Source of the DNA: Amycolatopsis albispora
GTDB lineage: Bacteria > Actinomycetota > Actinomycetes > Mycobacteriales > Pseudonocardiaceae
Reading direction: 5' to 3'
NCBI RefSeq assembly: GCF_003312875.1
Contig: NZ_CP015163.1
Location: forward strand, 5,580,001 to 5,644,000
Length of the DNA: 64,000 nt
In this document: positions 1 to 9,500 of the stretch, one piece after another
Layout: every line of letters begins with the position of its first letter
Numbering within the stretch: the stretch's first letter is position 1
Notes under the pieces: generated by a model
The model's database searches: none
What the model saw: only the letters and a program-made list of their open reading frames with translations
Told to the model about the DNA's origin: nothing
Position numbers and translations under genes: made by a program

Positions 1-1370
1 AAGATGCCGTTGACGTTCTCGCGCAGCATGGCCTGCTCGGCGGCGAGCCGCACGGCCTGGGCGTTGACCACGTCGAAGGCGCGGGCCACCTGGCCGATCT
101 CCTCGGTGGTGTGCACCGGCACCGGATCGATGGCGCGCTCGGCGGCCGCCTTCGGGTCCGACTCCGACATGATCTTCTCGACCGCTTCCGGCAGGTGCCG
201 TTCGGCGACCTCGAGCGCGTTCGTGCGCAGGCTGCGCAGCGGCACCAGCATCGAGCGGGCCACCACGAACATCAGCGTCAGCGCGACCAGCAGCCCGGCG
301 AGAATGCCGGCCGAGACGAAGATCAGCGTGCGCTGCTCGCTGCCCGCCAGCCCGCCGGTGTACGAACCGGCCTCGTCGAGCAGCCGGTTCTCCACCTGGC
401 TGATCAGGTTCAGCGTGGCCGCCGAGGACTGGGCGACCGCACCGGGGTCGATCGCCACGTTGATCTTCGCCTCCGCGCGCAGCAGCGCCAGCTGCTGGTA
501 CTGGAAGCGCCGGGAGACCAGCTCACCGGTGATCGTGTTCGAGTAGTCCTGGCGGGCCTGCGGGGTGGCCACGTTGGTGAAGGCGTCGATCTGGGAGACC
601 AGGTTCGCCTCGGCGGTGTTGATGCTGGACAGCTCGGCCGGCTCGAAGCTGCCGCGGATCGCCGCGTTGCGCAGGAAGGCGTTCTGCTGGGCCGAGTACT
701 CCTTGGCGTGCGACAGCGCGGCGAGCGCGTCGTGCCGGTCCTGCAGGCCCTTGTCGGTGACGTCGGCGCCGAACTCGTCGGAGACGGCCAGCAGCGCGTC
801 GATGACCCCGGCGTAGGACTCGAGCGCGGCCAGCGCGGCGAAGGAGGCGTCGTTCGCGGAGACCCGCAGCTGGCCGAGGCCGTCGAGGCGGGCGGTCGCC
901 TGGCCGAACAGCGCGGTGGTCTGCGGGTCGTCGATCTCCTCGACCTCGGGCGCGTCCCGGAGCGTGGTGGCGGCGCGGTCGGAGCGGGCGATCTGGTCGT
1001 CCAGCTCACCGCGGCCCTGCGGGCGGCCGGAGACGATCCAGGCGGACATGGTCTCGCGCTCGGACTGCAGTTCGTCGACCGTGGCGGCGACCTTCTGGCT
1101 GAGCGCGATGCGCTGCTCGGCGCGGTCGTAGACGCCGATGTCCTCGAAGCCCTCGTAGACGCGCAGCCCGCCGAGGAAGAGCGCGGCGATGGTCGGCAGG
1201 AGGAAAACCACGATGAGCTTGTTGCTCACCCGCCAGTTGCGCAGCCCGCGGGTGCGCTGGCCCCCGGGAGGCGGGGCGAGGGCGCCGGACCGCGACGAGG
1301 TTACTCCGTTCGGGCCGTCCTGTGTTGCCGCGTCATTACCTTCTGCGACACGAGGGTGCGCCGAGGACAC
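1..1370 (-). CDS. Nitrate/nitrite-sensing-type sensor histidine kinase, N-terminal part (3' end beyond left edge)
   Basis: The minus strand is open from the window edge to about 1370. It encodes a short cytoplasmic N-terminus, a first membrane segment (KLIVVFLLPTIAALFLGG), a long helical extracytoplasmic NIT-type sensor region, a second membrane segment (LLVALTLMFVVARSML), and the start of a HAMP-like region ending in ARAFDVVNAQAVRLAAEQ at the edge. Layout and wording match the complete paralogue at 6519-9587. The ATPase domain is not visible. In actinobacteria such kinases often head conservons (kinase, roadblock, DUF742, GTPase); whether this one does lies outside the window. The GTG at 1370 is the most upstream plausible start; the ribosome site is weak and the start is uncertain. 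Confidence 0.8.
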   Translation of the reverse strand, partial: MSSAHPRVAEGNDAATQDGPNGVTSSRSGALAPPPGGQRTRGLRNWRVSNKLIVVFLLPTIAALFLGGLRVYEGFEDIGVYDRAEQRIALSQKVAATVDELQSERETMSAWIVSGRPQGRGELDDQIARSDRAATTLRDAPEVEEIDDPQTTALFGQATARLDGLGQLRVSANDASFAALAALESYAGVIDALLAVSDEFGADVTDKGLQDRHDALAALSHAKEYSAQQNAFLRNAAIRGSFEPAELSSINTAEANLVSQIDAFTNVATPQARQDYSNTITGELVSRRFQYQQLALLRAEAKINVAIDPGAVAQSSAATLNLISQVENRLLDEAGSYTGGLAGSEQRTLIFVSAGILAGLLVALTLMFVVARSMLVPLRSLRTNALEVAERHLPEAVEKIMSESDPKAAAERAIDPVPVHTTEEIGQVARAFDVVNAQAVRLAAEQAMLRENVNGI

Positions 1371-1986
1371 CGCCTTGCGACCGTGCTCCCCGCTCGTGAG
1401 CTGGGGCACCGAGGACTTCCTTCCCGTTTTCCGTTACCGCTGTCCGGTGGCAACCAGGTTCCCACGCGCCGGGAGCCCGGGCAGCCCGATCCGCCCGGCT
1501 GGGTCGCCGAGAAAAGAGGCCGCCCCCAAGCCCGGGCACATGACGCCGGTCACCCGATTGGGGCTAGAGGGTATCGATAACAAGCGAGAAACGGAAGCAG
1601 GGCGACCTGCGTCACTCCGGCGAACGGGGCAACTGTCAGCCGACCGAAATTCGTCCACCCGGCACTATGGTGATCTTCTCGCTCTTCTGGTGATCTTGAG
1701 GTGAATATTTCGCACCGATCATCGGTTCCCACTATCTGAGAGGCGGCCCTGGACCTGTGAAAACAGTGTTTTTCGGTCCGGCGAGCACTCCCGGCCGGCG
1801 TCGGCCCTGCTTGACGCGCCCGGTTGGGCTGAACCATTCTTCGGCCCAAGCGCCGTGTGTTCGCTTCGCACCACTGGGTGAGCTTCGGGACGTCGCGTGC
1901 TACCAGAAGTAGCACTCTGCGGTGGCACCGCTCGATCCGGCGCACGGCTGCTCGTCGGTGCTCGCCGGGAAAGGAACGAACGAACC
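1371..1986. other. Intergenic region between divergent kinase and glutamate-transport operon
   Basis: About 600 bases without a convincing gene. It is locally less GC-rich than the flanks. It should hold promoters for both directions. TTGACG at 1811 is a possible -35 box for the transport operon, but no good -10 follows at the right distance. No repeat, RNA gene or known riboswitch is recognised here. Confidence 0.5.
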
Positions 1987-2916
1987 ATGGCCAAGGCGTC
2001 TTCGACGCGCAGGAGGATCGCGCTGATGTGCGCGGTCGTCACCTTCGGAGCGACGGCTGGTGCCTGCTCCGGCGGCACCGAAGCGGTTCCGGGGGCGAAC
2101 AACGCCGCCCAGAGCATGCTCGACCGCGCCCCGGTGGCCACCGAGGCGGAGCTGGCGGCCAGCCCGACCGCGATGGCGATCAAGCAGCGGGGCGAGCTGT
2201 TCATCGGTGCCTCGCTGGAAACCCCGCTGATGTCCCAGCAGAACCCCACCACCGGTGAGGCGGAGGGCTTCGACGCCACGCTCGGCAAGCTGCTCGCCAA
2301 GTACATCCTCGGCGAGCCCAAGCGCAAGATCATCACCACCACCCCGCAGATCCGCGAGGCGCTGATCCAGAACAGCACGGTGGACGCGGTCATCCAGAAC
2401 TACTCGATCACCCCCAAGCGCGCGGAGAAGGTGTCCTTCGCCGGCCCGTACTTCATCTCCGGGCAGGCTGTGGCCACGCTCAAGGGCAAGCCGGACATCA
2501 GCAGGCCGGAGGACCTCAACGGCAAGAAGGTGCTGGTGGCCACCGGCAGCACCGGCGCCGGCGTGGTCAAGGAACTGGCCCCGCAGGCGCAGCAGATCGC
2601 GTTCAACACCGATCCCGAGTGCGTGCAGGCGCTGGAGCAGGGCCGCGGTGACGCCTGGGTGAAGGACCTGCCGGTGATCGCCGGCGAGACCAAGCTGAAC
2701 GACAAGATCCAGCTGGCCAGCGGCACCTTCGGCAGCGACCCGTACGGCATCGGCATCAAGCACGGCGACGAGTCGTTCAAGAAGTTCGTCAACGGCTGGC
2801 TGAAGAAGATCCAGGACGCGGGGCTGTGGCAGCAGGCCTACCAGGAATCGCTGGGCACGGTGATCCCCGGTGAGGTCCCGCAGCCGCCCGCCATCGGCTC
2901 GGTCGCCGGCTCCTGA
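1987..2916 (+). CDS. Glutamate-type ABC transporter substrate-binding lipoprotein (GluB-like)
   Basis: Extracytoplasmic solute-binding protein of the SBP_bac_3 family (309 aa), presumed to capture glutamate or a similar polar amino acid. A basic N-terminus (KASSTRRR) and hydrophobic stretch lead to a lipobox-like TAGACSGG, so it is probably lipid-anchored; the -3 residue is Ala rather than Leu. Family signatures follow: EGFDATLGKLLAKYILG, the central VDAVIQNYSITPKRAEKV and the late DPYGIGIKHGDESFKKFVN. Start ATG has AAGGAA upstream at about 1971. It is first in an operon with two permease genes (2984, 3625). The specific substrate is inferred from family resemblance. Confidence 0.88.
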   Translation: MAKASSTRRRIALMCAVVTFGATAGACSGGTEAVPGANNAAQSMLDRAPVATEAELAASPTAMAIKQRGELFIGASLETPLMSQQNPTTGEAEGFDATLGKLLAKYILGEPKRKIITTTPQIREALIQNSTVDAVIQNYSITPKRAEKVSFAGPYFISGQAVATLKGKPDISRPEDLNGKKVLVATGSTGAGVVKELAPQAQQIAFNTDPECVQALEQGRGDAWVKDLPVIAGETKLNDKIQLASGTFGSDPYGIGIKHGDESFKKFVNGWLKKIQDAGLWQQAYQESLGTVIPGEVPQPPAIGSVAGS

Positions 2917-2921
2917 CCCGC

Positions 2922-2967
2922 GCGGCGGGCCGGGTTCTGCTGAGTTTTTCCGAACCCGGCTCGCCGC
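2922..2967 (+). terminator. Strong stem-loop between binding-protein and permease genes
   Basis: GCGGCGGGCCGGGTTC (2922-2937) pairs with GAACCCGGCTCGCCGC (2952-2967) with one G-T mismatch around a 14-base loop containing TTTTT. Such hairpins after solute-binding-protein genes commonly stabilise the upstream mRNA or reduce read-through, giving more binding protein than permease. That role is inferred. Confidence 0.6.
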
Positions 2968-2983
2968 CGCCAGGCCTGACTAG

Positions 2984-3628
2984 ATGAACGTCCTCCTCGA
3001 CTACCTCCCCGAGTTCGGCCGCGGTGTGCTCACCACGATCGAGCTGACCGTGCTCTCCTTCGCCGGCGCCATGCTCATCGCGCTGGTGGTGGTCTCGTGC
3101 CGGGTGTCCCCGGTCAAGCCGCTGCGTGCGTTCGCCATCGCGTATGTGGAGGTCTTCCAGAACATCCCGCTGCTGCTCTGGCTGATCCTGATCATCTTCG
3201 CGCTGCCCGAAATCGCCATCAACTTCGACCTGTTCGCCTGCGCGGTGCTCGCGCTCTCCTTGTATTCGGCGGCCTACTACGCCGAAGCGCTGCGGTCCGG
3301 GATCAACTCCGTGGCGAAGGGACAGGCCGAAGCCGCCAGGGCGCTCGGGCTCGGCTTCCTGCGCACGCAGACCAGCGTGGTGCTGCCGCAGGCGCTGCGG
3401 TCGGTGCTGCAGCCGCTGTGCAACATCACCATCGGGCTGCTGATGAACACCGCGATCACCGCGGGCACCGGGATCCCGGAGCTGACCGCGGCGGCCAACG
3501 CGGTCAACGTGATCACCTCCGACCCGCTGCCGGTCTACATCGGCGCGGGCATCGTGTACGGCCTGCTCGCGCTGCTGATCTCGCTGGTCACCTCGCGGCT
3601 GGAGAAGAAGCTGGTGATCCACCGATGA
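2984..3628 (+). CDS. Amino-acid ABC transporter permease (GluC-like)
   Basis: Inner-membrane permease of the HisMQ/GlnP type (214 aa). It starts with a helix preceded by the typical GRGVLTTIELTVLS sequence and has about five membrane segments. The cytoplasmic EAA loop that contacts the ATPase reads EAARALGLGFLRTQ followed by VVLPQALR. The next permease starts inside its stop codon (ATGA overlap at 3625-3628), so the two are translationally coupled and probably form a heterodimer. Confidence 0.9.
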   Translation: MNVLLDYLPEFGRGVLTTIELTVLSFAGAMLIALVVVSCRVSPVKPLRAFAIAYVEVFQNIPLLLWLILIIFALPEIAINFDLFACAVLALSLYSAAYYAEALRSGINSVAKGQAEAARALGLGFLRTQTSVVLPQALRSVLQPLCNITIGLLMNTAITAGTGIPELTAAANAVNVITSDPLPVYIGAGIVYGLLALLISLVTSRLEKKLVIHR

Positions 3629-4452
3629 ACGTGCTGTTCGACGAGCCGGGGCCGCGGGGCAGGCGCCGCATCCGGATCGCCACCGTGGTGGCGATCGTGC
3701 TCGGCGCGGCCGTGCTGGCGCTGGCGCTGAACCAGTTCGCGGTGAACGGCCAGCTCGACCCGCGGAAGTGGCAGCCGTACGGCACGTGGCCGATGTGGAA
3801 GTACCTGCTCAACGGCCTCGGCGGCACCCTGCTGGCGGCCGGGCTGGTGCTGGTGCTGGCGATGCCGCTCGGCTTGCTGCTGGCGCTCGGCAGGTTGTCG
3901 GAACGGCGCTGGATCCGGTGGCCGGCGCGCACCTACATCGAGGTGTTCCGGGTGGTGCCGGCGCTGCTGATGGTGTTCATGATGTTGTTCGCGCTGCCGC
4001 GGTACGGGCTGGACCTGCCGACGCTGTGGAAACTGGTGGTGCCGCTGACGCTGAACCGGTCGGCCCAGCTGGCCGGGGTGTTCCGCGCGGGCATCCTGTC
4101 GCTGGACGCCGGCCAGGGCGAGGCGGCGGCCGCGCTCGGGATGCGGCCGTGGCAGGCGATGTGGCAGGTGATCCTGCCGCAGGCGCTGCGGCACGTGCTG
4201 CCGTCGCTGATCAGCCAGTCGGTCGGCACGGTGAAGGACACCTCGCTCGGGTACGTGCTGAGCTTCGCCGAGGTGATCACCATCGGGAAGCAGCTGGCGT
4301 CGTACAACCGGTACCTGATCCAGACGTACCTGGTGATCGCGCTGATCTACTTCGTGATCAACTTCGCGCTTTCGCGGCTGGGTCGGTGGCTGGAACGCCG
4401 GGAACGGCGAATCGGCCACGTGGCCGCACCCGCCGACCCGGGCATCATCTGA
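3625..4452 (+). CDS. Amino-acid ABC transporter permease (GluD-like)
   Basis: Second permease subunit (275 aa). It has a first membrane helix (ATVVAIVLGAAVLALAL), a periplasmic loop typical of GluD proteins (LDPRKWQPYGTW) and a transmembrane core with the EAA loop EAAAALGMRPWQAMWQ and ILPQALR. It overlaps gluC by four bases. No ATP-binding subunit follows; the next gene is an unrelated exporter after two palindromic repeats. The transporter must use an ATPase encoded elsewhere. Confidence 0.9.
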   Translation: MNVLFDEPGPRGRRRIRIATVVAIVLGAAVLALALNQFAVNGQLDPRKWQPYGTWPMWKYLLNGLGGTLLAAGLVLVLAMPLGLLLALGRLSERRWIRWPARTYIEVFRVVPALLMVFMMLFALPRYGLDLPTLWKLVVPLTLNRSAQLAGVFRAGILSLDAGQGEAAAALGMRPWQAMWQVILPQALRHVLPSLISQSVGTVKDTSLGYVLSFAEVITIGKQLASYNRYLIQTYLVIALIYFVINFALSRLGRWLERRERRIGHVAAPADPGII

Positions 4453-4481
4453 GCCACGGGCCGCCGGACCGCCGGCGGCGT

Positions 4482-4534
4482 GCAATGAATGTGGCTTTCA
4501 TAGCGTCTGGCGCAATGAAAGCCACATTCATTGC
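4482..4534. repeat. Palindromic repeat, GCAATGA subtype
   Basis: GCAATGAATGTGGCTTTCA is matched by its inverted copy TGAAAGCCACATTCATTGC around a short centre. Core arms are GAATGTGGCTTTC / GAAAGCCACATTC. One of about ten related copies in this window. It lies 29 bases after gluD and could end its transcript. Confidence 0.93.
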
Positions 4535-4590
4535 GTTCAGGGGGCGCCGCGCCGGGCTGAGTTCGGCTTGAGCCGCGGGGCCCCGGCCGG

Positions 4591-4645
4591 TGTCACGAAT
4601 GTGGCTTTCGAGACGTTTCGCGTCCCGAAAGCCACATTCGTGACA
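4591..4645. repeat. Palindromic repeat, TGTCAC subtype
   Basis: TGTCACGAATGTGGCTTTCG at the left and CGAAAGCCACATTCGTGACA at the right form 20-bp perfect arms around AGACGTTTCGCGTCC. It sits 56 bases after the previous copy, so this gap carries two subtypes in tandem upstream of the MFS gene. Confidence 0.93.
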
Positions 4646-4683
4646 TCCCGGCCGCGCTGAGCTGCGGCTTTAGCGGCGCTGCC

Positions 4684-4695
4684 TAGTCTGCGCCG
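4684..4695 (+). promoter_or_regulatory. Leaderless -10 element of the MFS gene
   Basis: TAGTCT (4684-4689) is six bases before the GTG at 4696 and no ribosome site is present. This spacing fits an actinobacterial TANNNT -10 box with transcription starting at the start codon. Confidence 0.5.
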
Positions 4696-5868
4696 GTGGA
4701 CGTGCAGCTGGGAACGCCCCTGAAGTACTGGCTCGCCGTGTTGTCGGTGGCGGTCGGCACCTTCTCGATCGTCACCTCGCAGCTGCTCCCGGTGGGCCTG
4801 GTGCCGCAGATCGCCGCGGAGCTGGGCGTGTCCGAGGGCACGGTCGGGCTGACGCTGACCGTGCCGGGCCTGGTCGCCGCCGTGGCCGCGCCCGCGCTGA
4901 CCGTGGCCGCGAGCGGGCTGGACCGGCGGCTGGTGCTCACCGGGCTCAGCGCGCTGCTGGTCGGCGCGAACCTGGTCAGCGCCATCGCCACCGACTTCAC
5001 CGTGCTGCTGGCCGCGCGCATCCTGGTCGGGCTGAGCGTCGGCGGGTTCTGGGCCATCGCGGGCGGGATCGCCGTGCGGCTGGTGCCGGAGCGGGTGGTC
5101 GGCCGCGCGACCGCGACCATCTTCGCCGGGGTGTCCACGGCGACCGTCGCGGGCGTGCCAGCGGGCAAGCTGCTCGGCGACCTGACCGACTGGCGCACCG
5201 CCTTCGCCGTGGTCGGCGTGGTCGCGCTCGCGGTGCTCGCGGCGCAGCTGGTCCTCCTGCCGCGACTGCCAGCCGGTCGCGCGACGAAGCTCGGCGATCT
5301 GCTTTCGCTGTTCCGGCACCCCGAGATCCGGGTCAGCTTCGTCGCGGTGTTCCTGCTGGTGATCGGGCACTTCAGCGCGTACACCTTCATCACCCCGATC
5401 CTGCGCGAAGTCGGCGGAGTGCCGCCCGCGCTGGCCACCGCGCTGCTGCTGGCCTACGGCGGCGCGGGATTCGCGGGCAACTTCCTCGGCGGCACCGCCG
5501 CCTACCGGAACCCGCGCCGCACGCTGGTCGTGGCGGCGGGCGGGCTCGGGATTTCGCTGCTGCTGTGCGGGATCGCCGGTGGTTCGCTGCCGTTGCTGGT
5601 GGTGTTGCTCCTGGTGTGGGGCGCGGCGTACGGCGCGGTGCCGGTCAGCCTGCAGATCTGGCTCGGCAGCGCGGTCCCGGACCGGCGGGAGGTCGCCGGT
5701 TCGCTGTTCGTCACCGCGTTCCAGGTGTCCATTTCGGTCGGCGCGCTGTCCGGCGGGCTGTGGGTGGATTCCTTCGGGACCGCCGGCGTGCTGCTGTTCG
5801 GCGGCACACTGACCGCGCTCACCGCGGCCGGATTGCTGGTGCTGCGGCGAAAATCAGCCGTGGACTAG
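4696..5868 (+). CDS. MFS transporter, AraJ/PbuE-like exporter
   Basis: A 390-aa major facilitator protein with twelve predicted membrane helices, of the drug/arabinose/purine efflux type. The segment RILVGLSVGGFWAIAGG and the following RATATIFAGVSTATVAGVP resemble the motifs of the AraJ/PbuE group. A short cytoplasmic loop (RLPAGRATKLGDLLSLFR) divides the two halves. The GTG start is chosen from the leaderless -10 box. Its 3' end overlaps the convergent cutC by 15 bases. The substrate cannot be predicted. Confidence 0.88.
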   Translation: MDVQLGTPLKYWLAVLSVAVGTFSIVTSQLLPVGLVPQIAAELGVSEGTVGLTLTVPGLVAAVAAPALTVAASGLDRRLVLTGLSALLVGANLVSAIATDFTVLLAARILVGLSVGGFWAIAGGIAVRLVPERVVGRATATIFAGVSTATVAGVPAGKLLGDLTDWRTAFAVVGVVALAVLAAQLVLLPRLPAGRATKLGDLLSLFRHPEIRVSFVAVFLLVIGHFSAYTFITPILREVGGVPPALATALLLAYGGAGFAGNFLGGTAAYRNPRRTLVVAAGGLGISLLLCGIAGGSLPLLVVLLLVWGAAYGAVPVSLQIWLGSAVPDRREVAGSLFVTAFQVSISVGALSGGLWVDSFGTAGVLLFGGTLTALTAAGLLVLRRKSAVD

Positions 5869-6522
5869 CTCGGCCCAACGGCGCACGGCCGCCGCGTCGA
5901 CCGGCTCCTGCCAGCCCAGCGGCCGCGCCCCGGAGCCGATGTGGAACGCGTGCACCCCGGCCTCGCGCAGCCGCGCCACCTGGTGCGCGCGCAGGCCGCC
6001 GCCCGCCATGAGCACCGGTGGTTCCTCGTGGAGCGCGAGCTGTTCCAGCGCGGGCGCGCCCTCGGTGACGCCGTCGGCGTGCCCGGCGGTGAGGATCGTG
6101 TCGCAGCCGAGCCGAGCCGCCGCCGCGTAGGCCACGCGCACGTCGCGGGCGTGGTCGACCGCGCGGTGGAACGTCCAGTTCGCGCCGTCGAGCTCGCGCA
6201 CCAGCGCGCGGGTGGCGGGCTCGTCGACCCGGCCGTCGGCGGTGAGGAAGCCGAGCACGAACTCGCGGGCGCCGAGCGCCAGCAGTTCGTTGGCGCGGGC
6301 GCGGAGGCCGGGGAGGTCCGCCGCCAGGAAGGAGCCGGACTTGCGCAGCATCACGCGCACCGGCAGATCGGTCGCGGCGAGCACTTCGCGGATCACGGCG
6401 TCGGCCGGGGTGAGCCCGTCCAGCGCCATCTCGGCGACCAGCTCCACCCGATCGGCGCCGCCGAGCTGCGCCTGCTCGGCGTCCCGCCCGTCGAGCACGA
6501 TCACTTCCAGCAACCGGTTCAC
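5854..6522 (-). CDS. cutC: CutC family protein
   Basis: A 222-aa single-domain TIM-barrel protein. Family signatures include LEVIVLDGRDAEQAQLGGAD near the start, the VRVMLRKSG strand and WTFHRAVDHARD. CutC was linked to copper homeostasis in E. coli, but its biochemical role in actinobacteria is not settled. The GTG start (6522) overlaps the stop of the upstream sensor kinase as GTGA, implying translational coupling. The 3' end overlaps the MFS gene by 15 bases on the opposite strand. Confidence 0.9.
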   Translation of the reverse strand: MNRLLEVIVLDGRDAEQAQLGGADRVELVAEMALDGLTPADAVIREVLAATDLPVRVMLRKSGSFLAADLPGLRARANELLALGAREFVLGFLTADGRVDEPATRALVRELDGANWTFHRAVDHARDVRVAYAAAARLGCDTILTAGHADGVTEGAPALEQLALHEEPPVLMAGGGLRAHQVARLREAGVHAFHIGSGARPLGWQEPVDAAAVRRWAELVHG

Positions 6523-9500
6523 TCGTACCCTTTCTCGCGTTGCCGGTCACGCACGTAGCGCCCGCGCTCGACCCCGTTCTGCAGACTGGACATCCTGCCG
6601 CGCACGGCATCGGGGCTCAGCGTCAGGATGGCCTGCTCCGCGCTGGCGCGCGCGTGGCGGGCCGGGTGCGTGGTGGCCTCGTCGTCGCGGAACCAGCGCG
6701 TCAGCACGGCTTCGTAGGCGGGCATGCGCTCGGTCGGCCCGTCGAGACCGGCTTCGTCTTCGAGGTGGACGTCGTCCTCGGTCGGCCAGCTGGGCGGTTC
6801 GAACTCGTGGACCGGCGCCCGGGCAGGCGGCTCCACCGGCCGCCGAGGCTCCGGCGGGAGGCGAGGACCGGGTGGCTCGGGATCGGCCTCGGGCCAGTCC
6901 GGTTCGTAGGACGCGTGGCTCGCGTAGGACTTGTGGGTCTCGTGGGTTGTGTACGGCGCGTGGGTTTCGCGGGGTTCGTAAGGCTCGTGGGACCCGTGAG
7001 TTTCGTAAGGCTCGTGGGACCCGTACGGCTCGTGGGTTTCGCGGGGGCCGTAAGGCTCGCGGGTCTCGTAGGGATCGTGGCGCCCGTGGGTTGCGTAAGG
7101 CTCGTCGGTTTCGTCGACGGACTCGGCTGGCCACTCGGGCTCGGGCTGGTAGGCGTGGCGCTGGTCGGATTCGTACCCGGCCTCGAAACCATACGACCGG
7201 TCGTATTCATTCCGCGGCTCGGTCTCGTAGCGCCCCTCGGTTTCGTAGCCCGGCTCGGCCTCAGAGCGCGGCTCGGCCTCAGAGTGCGGGGCGGTGTCGT
7301 AGCGCGGCTCCGGCTCGTAGCGCGGCTCGGGTTCGTAGCGCGGCTCGGGTTCGTAGCGCGGCTCGGGTTCCTGGTGCGGCTCGGGCTCGTAGCGCGGCTC
7401 GAGGTCTTGGTGTGGCTCCGGCTCGTGGCGTGGCTCGGGTTCGGGCAGCGGCTCGGGAACGTACGACCGGTCGTATTCCGGCTCGTAGGGCACGTCAAGC
7501 GAGGGCTCCGGCGGGGTCACCACGATCTCCGTGGCGGGCAACGCGGGCAGCGGCGCCGGCGCTGGTTCCGGCGGCAGCAGCGAAACCGGCGCCGAAACGG
7601 TGACCAGTTCCGGTGGTACCACCACCGTCGCGGTCATGCCGCCACTGCGCCGGTTGGCCAGCCGCACGCTGATGTTGTGCCGGGTGGACAGTCGCGCCAC
7701 CACGTACAGGCCCATCCGCCGGGACACCTCGACGTCCACCTTGGGCGGTTCGGCCAGCCGCGCGTTCGTCCGCCGGACCTCCGCCTCGGCCATGCCGCTG
7801 CCGCGGTCGACGATGTCGATCTGCCAGCCACCGTCGTCGAGCAGGGTGCTGACCACCGAAACCATGGTGGCGGGCGGCGAATACGCGGTGGCGTTCTCCA
7901 GCAGCTCGGAAATCACGTGCACCAGGTCGCTGACCGCCTCCGCGCGCACGGTCAGCTCCGGCGCCGCGGGCAGTTCGATGCGCTGGTAGTGCTCGACCTC
8001 CGACAGCGCCGCGCCGACGATCTCGTCCGCGCTGACCGGACCCGCCACCTCGCGCGCCGGGTCGGTGCCGGAGAGCACCAGCAGGTTCTCGCTGTTGCGG
8101 CGCATGCGGGTGGCGAGGTGGTCCAGTTCGAACAGCCCGCCGAGGATCTCCGGGTCCTGCTCGTCGGCCTCCATCCGGTCCAGTACCGACAGCTGCCGCT
8201 CGACCAGTTCCTGGCTGCGCCGCGAAAGGTTCACGAACATCGAGTTGACGTTCTCGCGCAGCCGCGCCTGCTCCCCCGCCAGCCGCACGGCCTCACCGTG
8301 CACCGCGTCGAAGGCCCGCGCCACCTGACCCAGCTCTTCCTTGCTGAACACCGGAACCGGCGCGATCCGCGGCTCCGAAGACGAACCGGGGTACGGCGGC
8401 TCCGGATCGGTGAGAATGCCTTCGACGGCCGCGGGCAGCTGGTGCTCGGCGACCTCCAGCGCGCTGCGGCGCAGGATCCGCAGCGAACGCAGCAGCGAGC
8501 GCGTCACGATCACCGCGAGCACCCCGCCGATGAGCACCACGCCGAGCACGATCGCCGAGTCGCGGATCGCCGAAGCCCTGGCGTCGGCGGCGAGCGCTTC
8601 GGTGCGGGACTGGCTGTTCTGCTGCAGCGCGTCCTCGACCTGGCGCACCAGGTTGATCGTGTAGGTCGACGCGATGTCCCACTGGATGGGATCGAGCCCG
8701 GTCAGCGGCTGGTCCGCTTCGGACCGCCGCAGCACCGACTCGACCATGTTGTTGCCGTTGTCGACCACCAGCCCGAGCACCGTGTCGTCGTACATGCGGC
8801 GCTGGTCCGGGGTGGCGAACTGGCGGAAGTCCTCGCGCGCGGCCTCGTATTCGGCTTCCGCGCCGAGCAGCGCGCGCGTGCGGTCCACGTTGAGCGAGCC
8901 CTGCGCGAGCGCGTCGGCGAGCACCGCGCGCTTGACCGACATGGTGTCCTTCACCTTGGCCAGCGCGTTCACCGCCAGTCGCAGCCTGGCCAGTTCCGGA
9001 TCGGTGATCTCGGCCGCGGACTGATCACCGACGGTGAGCGTGCCGGTGATCAGGTCGCTGTAGGAGCGCAGCACCGATTCCGGCGGGAAATCGGAGAACT
9101 CCCCGGCATAGCGCAGCCCGGTCAGCCCGCCCAGCTGATCGCGGAGTTGGCGGAAATCGGCGGCCACGTCCGGCGCCAACCCCGATTCCGCGTCGGCCAG
9201 CGTGCGTTCGAACGCACCGAGTGATTCGTTGACCTTGTCGCGCTGGCCGCGCAACTCCTCGATGCCGGTTTTCCGTCCAGTGGCGACAAAACGGACGGTG
9301 AGATCACGTTCGCGCTGCAGCCGGTGGGTCAGCTCGGCGAGCGTGGTGTCCACCCGCACCCGGGTGGCCGCTTCGGCGAGCCTGCCCGCCTCGCCGAGGT
9401 CGAGCCGGACGCGCAGGCCGACCAGCGCGATCACCGCGACGGTGGGGATCAGCAGCACCGCGAAGAGCTTGGTGCGCAGCCGCCAGTTGCGCAGCCGCCA

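Noticed and set aside
111..1580. 489-aa plus-strand frame at the left edge
   Set aside because: It is the antisense of the NIT-type kinase and is rich in Arg/Gly without recognisable domains.
1811..1840. TTGACG as a definite promoter for the glutamate operon
   Set aside because: No acceptable -10 hexamer follows at 16-18 bases; recorded only as a possibility.
4482..4645. Short peptides such as MNVAFIASGAMKATFIA read through the palindromes
   Set aside because: The same peptide strings appear at every repeat in several frames because the DNA is palindromic; there is no ribosome site or codon bias.
7240..7480. Regularly spaced GC-rich repeats resembling an array
   Set aside because: They are in-frame codon repeats of the kinase's EPRYEPEP tail, without the equal unique spacers of a CRISPR.
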